A DNA stretch of 15,650 nucleotides from Syntrophaceae bacterium. GTDB taxonomy: Bacteria; Desulfobacterota; Syntrophia; Syntrophales; UBA2185. The stretch is from contig DNUI01000228.1 in assembly GCA_003508565.1 (NCBI GenBank), forward strand, positions 1 through 15,650. The letters are read 5' to 3'. Below the pieces are notes generated by a model. The model worked only from the letters and a program-made list of their open reading frames with translations, was not told the origin of the DNA and ran no database searches. The position numbers were made by a program, and so were the translations under genes. Shown here one piece after another: positions 1-7,499 of the stretch (its first letter is position 1; every line of letters starts with the position of its first letter).

Positions 1-13
1 GAAACATCTTCAT
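1..13 (-). CDS. Possible start of a further efflux-operon gene (partial, runs off the left edge)
   Basis: Reading leftwards after the RND pump stop codon, a perfect AGGAGG (complement of 24-29) lies 10 bases before an ATG at position 13 that opens MKMF and then leaves the window. No hairpin terminator is visible between the pump stop at 71 and this ATG, so the efflux transcript probably continues. Only four full codons are visible, so nothing can be said about the product. A second ATG at position 7 is an alternative start. Confidence 0.4.
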
Positions 14-70
14 TATTATAGGCCCTCCTTATTTTATCCGGCATTATTGAACGGGAGTTGCAGGTGAATT

Positions 71-3000
71 TTAGTCCTTTCGAGAGAAGAATTTTATCTT
101 CTTCTTCCCCTTAAATATTTCCGGCAAATCATCAAAGAGGTCATAGGCCGCCGGGACAACCACGAGCGTCAGAAAGAGCGAGGTAAGAAGACCGCCGATA
201 ACGGCGATACCCATTGGCGAGCGTGTTTCAGCGCCTTCACCCAACCCGAGGGCTACGGGGAGCATGCCAAAGATCATGGCAAAGGTGGTCATCAGGATCG
301 GCCTCAGTCTGACCGGTCCGGCCTGAAGAATGGCTTCTCTTCTCGACATACCTCTCTCCCTCAACGTATTGGTATAGTCCACAAGAAGGATCGCATTCTT
401 CTTTACCAAACCCATGAGCAGGATAAGCCCGATAAAGCTGAAGATACTGATTGTTTTTCCCATGAGCAATAGGGCTCCGAAGGCACCGATAAATGACAGG
501 GGCATGGAGAGAAGCACGATAAATGGATGGAGAAAGCTCTCAAACTGTGCGGCGAGAATCATATAGGCCATGATGACCCCGAGGATCAGGGCAAACATGA
601 GATATTGGAAGGATTCTCCCATTGTTTCCGCCATTCCTTTATACTTTGGTATGTAATCCATAGGTAGCACTTTGTCCGAGATAGCATTGAGCTCATGTAT
701 GGCTGTTCCAAGAGGCTTTCCTTCAAGACTGGCAAAGACGGTAATAGCCCGCTGCCGGTCCACCCGGTTGATGACGCTTGGGCCTCCCCCTTCCTGAATC
801 CGGACAACATTGGCAAGTTGAATTAGCCTTCCATCCTTTGCCCGGACATAAATCTTCCCAAGATCATCGGGATTGGTGCGGTCCGCAGCACTAAGCCTTA
901 CACGAACATCATAACGCCTCCCCCTCTGCTCATCTTTGTACTTGGTTACATCAACCTCTCCGCTGACCAGGAGATTCACTGCCTCCGCGATGGAAGCCAC
1001 GCTGACGCCCAGATCGGCCGCCTTGTCGCGGTCGATAAAAACCTTCAGTTCCGGTTTTCCTGCTTCAAGTGATGTATCAACATCAACAATGCCGGGGAGC
1101 TTGGCGAATTCACCGACAATCTGCTTCGTATAGGACTGGAGCGCGGAAAGATCGAGACCCCGGATGCTGTACTGAATCGGCACGTTTCTTATTCCCCCAC
1201 CGACAAGGGAAATATCCTCTGCCGTTCCTTTCAGACCGGGGATTTCAAGAAACTTCCGCCTCAATTCTTTTTTGATCTGCTCCTGGCTCTTCTTTCTTTC
1301 CGACTTCTTCTGCAAGCTGACAAGGAGAATCCCTTTGTTTATCTGCACGGTGCGTCCATACCCCTGGATATATAATGCGGACACAACTTCCGGTGTGTGC
1401 TTGATTATATTCTCCGCGTTTCTGAACATGTTATCAGCCCGGTCCACGGAGTAATCGACAGGGGCTTCAAGGCGTACGATAAACCTGCTCTGATCCTCCG
1501 GAGGAATGAACTCTTTGCCTATGAACTTTGTTATGAAAATGCTGACGGCAAAGATCACAATGGCAAGGACGAGAACTGTTCCACGGTGACGGAGTGACAC
1601 TTCAAGAATTTTCCGATAGGCTATCTCCGTTTTCTTATACCCTCTCTCCCACCAATCCCGGACATGAAAGGCAGGAGCAAACCTTGATGGATTTCCCACA
1701 TGATTACTCGTGTCCTTCTTCTGTGGTGTAAGGAAAATAGACGCCATCATAGGTGTTAAAGTAAATGAGACGATGAGTGAAACGAGGATGGCAAAAACTA
1801 CCGTAAGGGCAAACTGGAGGAAGAATCTTCCGATAATCCCTTTCATGAAAGCAACAGGAAGAAAAATCGCGACTATTGCAAACGTCGTGGCCATGACCGC
1901 AAGCCCTATCTCGGAAGTGGCAAAGGAGGCTGCTTCTCTGGGGGCCATGCCTTCTTCGATATGGCGATGAATGTTTTCGATGACGATAATGGCATCGTCA
2001 ATGAGAATCCCTATTGAAAGCGAAAGGGCGAGCATGGTCATATTGTTGAATGTAAACCCGAATACCCGGAGTAGCGCGAAGGTTGCAATTACCGAGACAG
2101 GGAGCGCCACCGCGCTGATGAGTGTCGTCCTCACGTTTTGGAGAAAAATAAAAACGGCGAGGACAGCAAGAAAACCGCCGAAGATCAGGTGGTGTTGTAC
2201 TTCATTAATGGATCTATTGATGAAGGTAGACTGGTCAAAGGAAATGCCGAGTTCCATGCCGGGCGGGAGAGTTTTTTTGATATTTTCCAACTCCGCCTTA
2301 ACACGGTTCACTACCTCCACCGTGTTCGTTCCCGATTGCTTCTGTATGCCCAGGCCAACTGCGGTCATGCCGTTGAACCGGGCAACGGTTCTTTTTTCCT
2401 CCATCCCATCCTCGGCCTTCCCGATATCCCGAAGCCTTACCGGTGCGCCATTGTAGTAGGTTACGACAAGGTCGTTAAAATCATGTACTTTAGAAAATTC
2501 CCCCTTAATCTTAACCTCATACTCCTTGGAAATAGTCTCGATTCGGCCGCCCGGAAGTTCGAGATTTTCCCGCTGCAGGGCCTGCATGATATCACTGGGC
2601 GCAACCCCGTACGCCCTCATTCGGTCCGCATCGATCCAGACCCTTACCTGGCGGAGTCTCAATCCATACATACGCACAGCACCGACTTCATTAATCCGCT
2701 GCAACTTCTCTTTCAGCACTTCGTCGGCATACATGGAGAGCTCCCGTATAGGTCTTTTGCCCACAAGATTGAGCCAGAGCACCGGGTTGGCATCGGGATC
2801 AACCTTCTGGATGACAGGCTCGTCAATATCCGTCGGAAGTTTCGATCGGATCATGGATATTTTTTCCCGCACATCCTGAACGGCAAGATCGATATCACGT
2901 TCCAAAACAAATTCGACTGTGACCACGGAGGCGCCTTCCACACTCATTGAGGTGATCGTCTTCACACCATTGATGGTATTGACCGTTTCCTCAATTTTGT

Positions 3001-3193
3001 CGGTTACGTCGATGTCCATGATCTCCGGGCTTGCGCCTTTGAGGGTCGTGGTGATATTCACAATAGGGAAATCAACCTTGGGAAAGAGGTCCACGCCGAT
3101 CTCCGGATAACTCACCACCCCTAACACGACCAGAGCCAAAATAAACATGGTCGCAAAAACGGGACGCTTAATCGAGGTATTAGCGAGCCACAT
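71..3193 (-). CDS. RND-family multidrug efflux transporter, inner-membrane pump (AcrB/HAE1 type)
   Basis: This is the proton-driven inner-membrane pump of a tripartite drug efflux system, 1040 residues, the usual length for the AcrB/MexB family. The N-terminus has the typical short cytoplasmic start and first helix (about 10-28), then a periplasmic porter half with FPKVDFP near 37-43. A helix block follows at about 335-490, a second periplasmic half at about 560-860 and a second helix block at about 862-1020. Proton-relay residues are visible: the Asp pair D399/D400 in GILIDDAIIVIEN (TM4) and K932 in GLVKKNAILLVDY (TM10), matching AcrB D407/D408 and K940. The ATG at 3193 overlaps the adaptor gene by 14 bases and has a GGGGTGA Shine-Dalgarno, so translation is probably coupled. 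The absence of heavy-metal (CusA-type) features and the intact proton relay favour drug or hydrophobic-compound export; the substrate cannot be read from sequence. The C-terminus ends in a Lys-rich cytoplasmic tail. Confidence 0.96.
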   Translation of the reverse strand: MWLANTSIKRPVFATMFILALVVLGVVSYPEIGVDLFPKVDFPIVNITTTLKGASPEIMDIDVTDKIEETVNTINGVKTITSMSVEGASVVTVEFVLERDIDLAVQDVREKISMIRSKLPTDIDEPVIQKVDPDANPVLWLNLVGKRPIRELSMYADEVLKEKLQRINEVGAVRMYGLRLRQVRVWIDADRMRAYGVAPSDIMQALQRENLELPGGRIETISKEYEVKIKGEFSKVHDFNDLVVTYYNGAPVRLRDIGKAEDGMEEKRTVARFNGMTAVGLGIQKQSGTNTVEVVNRVKAELENIKKTLPPGMELGISFDQSTFINRSINEVQHHLIFGGFLAVLAVFIFLQNVRTTLISAVALPVSVIATFALLRVFGFTFNNMTMLALSLSIGILIDDAIIVIENIHRHIEEGMAPREAASFATSEIGLAVMATTFAIVAIFLPVAFMKGIIGRFFLQFALTVVFAILVSLIVSFTLTPMMASIFLTPQKKDTSNHVGNPSRFAPAFHVRDWWERGYKKTEIAYRKILEVSLRHRGTVLVLAIVIFAVSIFITKFIGKEFIPPEDQSRFIVRLEAPVDYSVDRADNMFRNAENIIKHTPEVVSALYIQGYGRTVQINKGILLVSLQKKSERKKSQEQIKKELRRKFLEIPGLKGTAEDISLVGGGIRNVPIQYSIRGLDLSALQSYTKQIVGEFAKLPGIVDVDTSLEAGKPELKVFIDRDKAADLGVSVASIAEAVNLLVSGEVDVTKYKDEQRGRRYDVRVRLSAADRTNPDDLGKIYVRAKDGRLIQLANVVRIQEGGGPSVINRVDRQRAITVFASLEGKPLGTAIHELNAISDKVLPMDYIPKYKGMAETMGESFQYLMFALILGVIMAYMILAAQFESFLHPFIVLLSMPLSFIGAFGALLLMGKTISIFSFIGLILLMGLVKKNAILLVDYTNTLRERGMSRREAILQAGPVRLRPILMTTFAMIFGMLPVALGLGEGAETRSPMGIAVIGGLLTSLFLTLVVVPAAYDLFDDLPEIFKGKKKIKFFSRKD

Positions 3194-4310
3194 TGATTTT
3201 CACCCCTTCTGCGAGGTTGTTCTGACCGACGACGACAACTGTTTCACCCTTTTGTAAGCCCTCTACTATTTCCAGATATTCACCATATTTTGAACCGATT
3301 TTCACCGGTTTCTCCTTCGCCCGATCTCCCTCCGCGATAAAGACCTTAACCAGGGAATCTTCATAAAGGACTGCTGTAATGGGCACGACCACAAGATCCC
3401 TTGACGGGCCCGTATAGAGCGTCACCTTGGCGAAGAGGCCCGGTTTTAATTTCGCATCGCGATTGGGAACAAGGGCCTCGACCTGAAGTGTCCTCGTTTT
3501 CTCTTCCAGGCTTGGGTAGATCGTGCTGAGGCGCCCTGTGAATTCTTTGTCGGGAAACGAATCTACCTTGAACATAACATCCTGGCCTGTCTTAAGCTTC
3601 CCCACTTCCTTTTCAGGAACAGTGAAACTCAGTTTAATAGGATCCGATTTGACGATCCATAAGAGTTGTGAACCGTTTTTCACGTAATCTCCCGTTGTCA
3701 CTTTTTTGTCTCTCACGGCGCCCTGCAATGGAGAACGAATTTTTGTTTTTGCAAGTTTTTCTTTCGCGAGAGACAGGCTCGCCTTGGCGCGGTCTAAATC
3801 GCCCTCCGCGAGGGCCAGGCGGGCGGATATATCATCAAATTGCTGCTTGGTCACCAGTTCCTCTTTGTAAAGGGCAGATTTTCTTTCATACTCCAGTTTC
3901 GCATTGGCCAGAGACGCCTCCGTCTGCCTCGACGAAGCCTCTGCCCTTCTCACCTCTAAACGATAATCGGTCTCGTTGATTTCGACAAGGGTCATCCCCT
4001 TCGCGACTGGCGACCCTTCACTCACTTTGACATTCATCACAATACCGTCAACTTCAGAGCTTATAATCACCTCTTCGAATGGCTTTAATGTCCCTATTGC
4101 TTCCACATAAGGCCTGAGGGATTTTTGTTCCACAGTCCAGATTTTCACATTCATGACTTTTTCCTCTGGGACCTTCGCTTCATTTTTCCCGCATCCTGAG
4201 CTCATGAAAATACCGCTGAGTAATAAAAGAAAAATGATGAGTGATGCGGTTCCAAGCTTCTTCACACCTATGGTATGACACTGTCCCGATAGGGAATGCC
4301 GCGTTGACAT
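3180..4310 (-). CDS. Periplasmic adaptor (membrane fusion) lipoprotein of the RND efflux pump
   Basis: This 376-residue protein should bridge the RND pump and the TolC-like channel (AcrA/MexA/HlyD-type adaptor). An N-terminal hydrophobic segment (about 20-36) ends in SSGC with Cys40, a plausible lipidation site, although Ser at the -3 position is not the classic Leu. The two lipoyl half-motifs are at about 83-112 (around VDGIVMNVKVSEG) and 190-220 (IRSPLQGAVRDKKVTTGDYV), flanking a charged alpha-helical hairpin at about 116-188. A beta-barrel (about 225-300) and a membrane-proximal domain follow. The ATG at 4310 is supported by an AGGAGG eight bases upstream, so the longish pre-signal stretch seems real. 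A gap of 15 bases separates it from the upstream channel gene, and its 3' end overlaps the pump gene by 14 bases, consistent with one operon and one complex. Confidence 0.94.
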   Translation of the reverse strand: MSTRHSLSGQCHTIGVKKLGTASLIIFLLLLSGIFMSSGCGKNEAKVPEEKVMNVKIWTVEQKSLRPYVEAIGTLKPFEEVIISSEVDGIVMNVKVSEGSPVAKGMTLVEINETDYRLEVRRAEASSRQTEASLANAKLEYERKSALYKEELVTKQQFDDISARLALAEGDLDRAKASLSLAKEKLAKTKIRSPLQGAVRDKKVTTGDYVKNGSQLLWIVKSDPIKLSFTVPEKEVGKLKTGQDVMFKVDSFPDKEFTGRLSTIYPSLEEKTRTLQVEALVPNRDAKLKPGLFAKVTLYTGPSRDLVVVPITAVLYEDSLVKVFIAEGDRAKEKPVKIGSKYGEYLEIVEGLQKGETVVVVGQNNLAEGVKINVAR

Positions 4311-4325
4311 GAATGATTCCTCCTT

Positions 4326-5639
4326 TTATGGTTGATCACCTGCAACCGTTTTCAGCAACGTTCCTGTCGCTTTTTTCACTCTCAAAACGGCAACCTGATA
4401 ATTGTACACGGCCGCCGCCAGGTCCCTCTCTGCCGTGACCAGCAGTGTATTCGCATCCATCACGTCGAGGCTTTGAGATAATCCAAATTCAAACTGTTTG
4501 GCAACGGCATTGTAATTGTCCCTGGCATAGACAAGCTGATCTTCCAAAAATTTAAGTATCCCCTTTTGTGTCACAAGATCCAGATATGCACTCTGAACCT
4601 CCACACCTATTGATTTTTTATAGTCTTCGTAAAGAAGTGCCGATTGCCTCTCCTTTGCCCGGGCTTCTTTTACTTCTGCTACCCTCAAGCCGCCCTCGAA
4701 AAACGGGAAATTTAACGTGACCAGTCCATACGTCCTTTCCTTCACCAGGTTCGGCGTCTCCGGAGACTGATCGGCCTTCGCATATACCCCTGACACTGAA
4801 AGAGTCGGCCAGTACGCTCCCTTTGTAAACTGAACCAGGTCTTCAGCAATCTTTTTCTGTATTTCGAGACTCTTCAGGTCTGCTCTTCCGGATAATGCCA
4901 TTTCAAGGTAAGAAGACTCTGACGGTATTGTAACGTGCTCTGTCAGTTCTTCCTTAAGATGAAAATCCGTTTTTATTCCCACAATCCTAGCAAGTACCGC
5001 TTTTGCAAGCTCCAGGGCATTTTTCACTTTTACATAGTCAGAACGTGCACCGGAAAGTTCGCCTTCGGCCCGAAGGAGCACTGTTTTGGTCACCTCGCCT
5101 ATTTTCAGCCGCTTCTGTGCGGCATCTCTGTATTTGGTAAGTCTCTCCAAATTTGACTCGGTGATATCGAGGGCTTTTTTCACCCTTAGCACATCATAAT
5201 ACGCCAGTGCGATGTTCATAAGGTAGGCCTCACGCACTGCATAAAGGTCGTAACGGCTCTTTATGATATTTTCTCTCGATATACCCAGCGCGGTTAATTC
5301 ACGCCCGCTCAAAGACAGTGACTCATCGGCCCTCAATCCCCAGGCAGTATCCTTATCCGGTTGAATGATTGCACCTGTGGCACCGCGTTTTTCTTCATTG
5401 TATTTTGTGTAAGAGCCGAAGGCAGATACTTTGGGAAGCAGCAGTGACATCGCTTTATCTTTTCCTCTTTCTGCAATATAAAGATCTTCCTCAGATATCT
5501 TGATCCTTTCTGCACGCTCCAAACCAATACGATACAGATCCCCGAGAGAATACTCTTCAGCATAAAGGCAAACCGGCATAATCACCACATTCACAAGTAG
5601 AGAAATCCAGACAATTGAAGATAGATTCCGGCAATTCAT
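4326..5639 (-). CDS. TolC-family outer-membrane efflux channel protein
   Basis: This 437-residue protein should form the trimeric outer-membrane exit duct of the pump. A hydrophobic signal peptide (about 1-27, ending VCLYA before EEYSL) is followed by two outer-membrane-efflux repeats. These are long helices rich in Ala, Leu, Glu and Lys, with the typical small-residue and Tyr pattern (for example MNIALAYYDVLRVKKAL near 150 and IGVEVQSAYLDLVTQKG in the second half). The strand segment WPTLSVSGVYA and the FPFFEGG turn are typical of the family. Length is normal. The ATG at 5639 forms an ATGA overlap with the stop of the upstream repressor gene and has an AGGGGTGA ribosome site, so it is translationally coupled to the regulator. 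Its position directly upstream of adaptor and pump genes makes it the dedicated channel. Confidence 0.93.
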   Translation of the reverse strand: MNCRNLSSIVWISLLVNVVIMPVCLYAEEYSLGDLYRIGLERAERIKISEEDLYIAERGKDKAMSLLLPKVSAFGSYTKYNEEKRGATGAIIQPDKDTAWGLRADESLSLSGRELTALGISRENIIKSRYDLYAVREAYLMNIALAYYDVLRVKKALDITESNLERLTKYRDAAQKRLKIGEVTKTVLLRAEGELSGARSDYVKVKNALELAKAVLARIVGIKTDFHLKEELTEHVTIPSESSYLEMALSGRADLKSLEIQKKIAEDLVQFTKGAYWPTLSVSGVYAKADQSPETPNLVKERTYGLVTLNFPFFEGGLRVAEVKEARAKERQSALLYEDYKKSIGVEVQSAYLDLVTQKGILKFLEDQLVYARDNYNAVAKQFEFGLSQSLDVMDANTLLVTAERDLAAAVYNYQVAVLRVKKATGTLLKTVAGDQP

Positions 5640-6259
5640 TTGCTCACCCCTGCCCTAACTCCATTCAAAAAGATGTCCAGGACACATTCGACTTTATCAC
5701 ATAGGGAGGTGTCCTGAGCTGTGAGCATCCATCCATAAATGAACGACCGGATGATGCCGAGGAGAGCATAGGCCATCACCCGTGGTTCCATTATTTTGAA
5801 CGCCTCCGTCTGTGTCCCCCAGCGCATCATGTATTCTACATAACCAATGTGATTGAGATGATCCGCGATAATCTTATCTCTCAAAGCCGTTTCACCTTTG
5901 GAAAGGGTTGCTCCTTCGCCCCGGATCAGCAGGTTGCAGAAATCGACATTATTTTCCACAAAGCGAAAATGTGAACGCACCAGTTCTTCAAGCTTATTAA
6001 ATATCGCAGCCTCCCTGTTCACAGACTGCCTGATTTCAGCGTACATCTTGTCCAGTTTTTCGCTCACCATCGTTGTGTATAAATTTTCTTTTCCCTCAAA
6101 AAACTGATAAAGCGTGCCAATGGCAAAACCGGAGGCATTCGCAATCTCCGCCATGGTAGAATTATAAAATCCTTTTGAGGCAAATATCTTCTCCGCCGCA
6201 GTAAGTATTTCACTCCGTCGCACCTGAAATTCCATCTCTTTTCTTTTCGTTTTTTCCAT
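5636..6259 (-). CDS. TetR/AcrR-family transcriptional repressor of the efflux operon
   Basis: This 207-residue regulator has a TetR-type N-terminal DNA-binding domain: RRSEILTAAEKIFASKGF (14-31), then the helix-turn-helix TMAEIANASGFAIGTLYQFF (35-54) and the typical KENLY. The C-terminal ligand-binding and dimerisation half has no assignable ligand. I chose the ATG at 6259 because AGGGG lies seven bases upstream. An in-frame TTG at 6277 would add six residues but lies inside a perfect dyad. The gene is the first of the efflux operon and overlaps the channel gene by four bases, so repressor and pump are made from one message, which implies autoregulation. By family knowledge, binding of a pump substrate would release the operator. 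The likely operators are the TTGAA/TTCAA dyads just upstream. Confidence 0.93.
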   Translation of the reverse strand: MEKTKRKEMEFQVRRSEILTAAEKIFASKGFYNSTMAEIANASGFAIGTLYQFFEGKENLYTTMVSEKLDKMYAEIRQSVNREAAIFNKLEELVRSHFRFVENNVDFCNLLIRGEGATLSKGETALRDKIIADHLNHIGYVEYMMRWGTQTEAFKIMEPRVMAYALLGIIRSFIYGWMLTAQDTSLCDKVECVLDIFLNGVRAGVSK

Positions 6260-6261
6260 TC

Positions 6262-6277
6262 TTGAACCCCTGTTCAA
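6262..6277. promoter_or_regulatory. Perfect dyad TTGAAC-N4-GTTCAA, probable TetR operator over the repressor ribosome site
   Basis: TTGAACCCCTGTTCAA is a perfect 6-bp inverted repeat with a 4-base spacer. GAAC/GTTC dyads of this size are typical TetR-family operators. It lies three bases upstream of the repressor ATG, and its spacer and right arm as transcribed contain the AGGGG Shine-Dalgarno. In the mRNA it could also fold into a small hairpin carrying that site. Operator function is inferred from position and symmetry. Confidence 0.65.
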
Positions 6278-6291
6278 TTAATAGAATTAAT

Positions 6292-6314
6292 ATTCAAATA
6301 TTGAATTACTGTTC
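6292..6314. promoter_or_regulatory. Second dyad cluster (ATTCAA-N3-TTGAAT plus a copy of the operator half pattern)
   Basis: ATTCAA-ATA-TTGAAT (6292-6306) is a perfect inverted repeat. It overlaps TTGAATTACTGTTC (6301-6314), which matches the first dyad's TTGAACCCCTGTTC at 11 of 14 bases, exactly 39 bases away. The cluster lies just downstream of the predicted -10 of the repressor promoter, over the expected transcription start, where a bound repressor would block initiation. It could be a second operator for the same TetR protein. The binding claim is an inference. Confidence 0.55.
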
Positions 6315-6317
6315 GCA

Positions 6318-6345
6318 ATAGTATGTGTAAACAGATCCATGTCAA
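6318..6345 (-). promoter_or_regulatory. Sigma-70 promoter of the efflux operon
   Basis: On the minus strand, TTGACA (complement of 6340-6345) is followed after 16 bases by TACTAT (complement of 6318-6323). The -35 is a perfect consensus and the -10 matches 4 of 6. Transcription would start near 6311, leaving a leader of about 50 bases that contains both TTGAA-type dyads before the repressor ATG at 6259. Confidence 0.6.
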
Positions 6346-6364
6346 GAAATATTTTATGTTTACA
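6326..6364. repeat. Inverted repeat TGTAAACA ... TGTTTACA flanking the efflux promoter -35
   Basis: TGTAAACA (6326-6333) and its exact reverse complement TGTTTACA (6357-6364) are 31 bases apart, about three helical turns. One arm lies in the spacer of the repressor promoter and the other lies upstream of the -35 box, towards the metal-transport genes. Each arm is itself a TGT-NN-ACA pattern, as bound by many small dimeric regulators. No protein can be assigned. It may be a site for a second regulator, or chance in AT-rich DNA. Confidence 0.35.
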
Positions 6365-6384
6365 GTAGTGAAATTTGCAAAGGT

Positions 6385-6413
6385 TTGATATTTTTGCTAA
6401 GAGAACCTATGAA
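6385..6413 (+). promoter_or_regulatory. Candidate promoter for the metal-uptake operon
   Basis: TTGATA (6385-6390), a 17-base spacer and TATGAA (6408-6413) match the sigma-70 pattern at 5/6 and 4/6. This would leave a leader of about 125 bases before the binding-protein ATG at 6546. A TACAAT at 6500-6505 is a closer -10 alternative but lacks a good -35. I could not find a convincing Zur, Fur or MntR box in the leader, so metal control cannot be shown from this sequence. Confidence 0.35.
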
Positions 6414-6545
6414 AAGTGCCGACCTTCGCTGTTGGTTGGGCGGTGAACCTTTCCCTTCATAGCATTAGTCATGTGGTATCGGACATTTTTTATAGCTGCT
6501 ACAATCATAATCGAGTTGTCATAAAACATTACATGGTGAAAAGAA

Positions 6546-7499
6546 ATGAAGAAAGTTTTCCTGCTGTGTGTCGCGCTTTCCGTATTCACAACATTGTTCC
6601 TGCAATCATGCCAAAAAAACGAGAAAGCACCGGGAGAACGGAGCACGCTGAAGGTTGTGACCACCCTTTTCCCGCTCTACGACTTTGCAAAAAATGTCGG
6701 TCAACAAAGGGCAGAGGTGAGTTTGCTGTTGCCGCCCGGCGTAGAGCCCCATACGTTTGAACCAAGTCCTGCCGATATGAAACGTATTCATGGCTCTGAC
6801 CTCCTTATCTTCACAGGCAAGTACATGGAACCGTGGGTTGATACGTTGTTAAAAGGCATTGACACAAAAAGCCTGAGTGTTGTGGATACGAGCCATACTA
6901 TCAACCTTATACAAGGTCACCATAGCCATGACAAGGCTGAACAGACTCATACAGACACTTTGGAAAGTCCGGATCCCCACGTATGGCTTGATTTCTCCAA
7001 TGCTATGAAAATAATAGACAGTATTGCTGCCGCGTATATGGCCAGAGACCCTCAAAATACAGATTTCTACAGAAAAAACGCTGAAGAATATAAAAAAAAG
7101 CTTGAGGAGCTTGACGGAAAGTATAAAGATACATTGTCGCAATGCAGGAACAGGGTCATTATCCACGCGGGGCATTTTGCCTTCGGTTACCTCGCGAAAA
7201 GATACAATTTGAAGTATGTATCTGCGTTCAGGGGCTTTGCGTCGGATGCGGAGCCTACACCGAAAAGGCTGTTTGAGCTTGTTGAGATTGTAAAGAAACA
7301 TAATGTTCGCTCAATCTATTATGAGGAGCTCATTACACCCAAGGTCGCTGAGGCGATCTCGAATGAGACGGGATGCACCCTGTTGATGCTTCATGGCGCT
7401 CACAATATAACCAGAGAAGAAACAGCAGGGGGAGTTACTTTTCTTCAATTAATGGAAAATAATTTAGAAAATCTGAAGATGGGATTACAATGCCGGTAG
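6546..7499 (+). CDS. znuA: Zinc/manganese-type ABC transporter, metal-binding lipoprotein (ZnuA/TroA family)
   Basis: This is the extracytoplasmic metal receptor of an ABC importer, 317 residues, cluster A-1/SBP_bac_9 family. A lipoprotein signal ends in LQSC (Cys22). The mature protein begins VVTTLFPLYDFAKNVG. Family metal ligands are visible as H69 (GVEPHTFEPSP), H145 (DPHVWLD) and H210 (IHAGHFAFGYLAKRY), a three-His pattern that favours zinc. A short His-rich loop (HHSHDKAEQTH, 125-135) sits where ZnuA proteins carry their zinc loop. The region where the family usually has an acidic fourth ligand reads LHGAHN (282-287). The ATG at 6546 gives a proper signal peptide and follows GGTGA at good distance. 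The stop overlaps the ATPase gene by 10 bases. Zinc is the best guess; manganese or iron cannot be excluded. Confidence 0.9.
   Translation: MKKVFLLCVALSVFTTLFLQSCQKNEKAPGERSTLKVVTTLFPLYDFAKNVGQQRAEVSLLLPPGVEPHTFEPSPADMKRIHGSDLLIFTGKYMEPWVDTLLKGIDTKSLSVVDTSHTINLIQGHHSHDKAEQTHTDTLESPDPHVWLDFSNAMKIIDSIAAAYMARDPQNTDFYRKNAEEYKKKLEELDGKYKDTLSQCRNRVIIHAGHFAFGYLAKRYNLKYVSAFRGFASDAEPTPKRLFELVEIVKKHNVRSIYYEELITPKVAEAISNETGCTLLMLHGAHNITREETAGGVTFLQLMENNLENLKMGLQCR

Noticed and set aside
2138..2950. A 270-codon plus-strand open frame inside the pump gene
   Set aside because: It is antisense to the clearly assigned RND pump, shows no family likeness, and overlaps other frames of the same kind. It is a by-product of the codon use of the real gene.
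6260..6277. TTG start at 6277 for the TetR regulator
   Set aside because: The ATG at 6259 has an AGGGG at ideal spacing, and the extra six codons are the palindromic operator sequence.
6414..6545. Riboswitch or Zur/Fur/MntR box in the leader of the metal-uptake operon
   Set aside because: I looked for extended dyads and conserved riboswitch-like pairing and found none convincing by eye.
6849..7301. A 150-codon minus-strand open frame inside the metal-binding protein gene
   Set aside because: It lies antisense to a gene with clear ligand motifs, with no recognisable domain or ribosome site.
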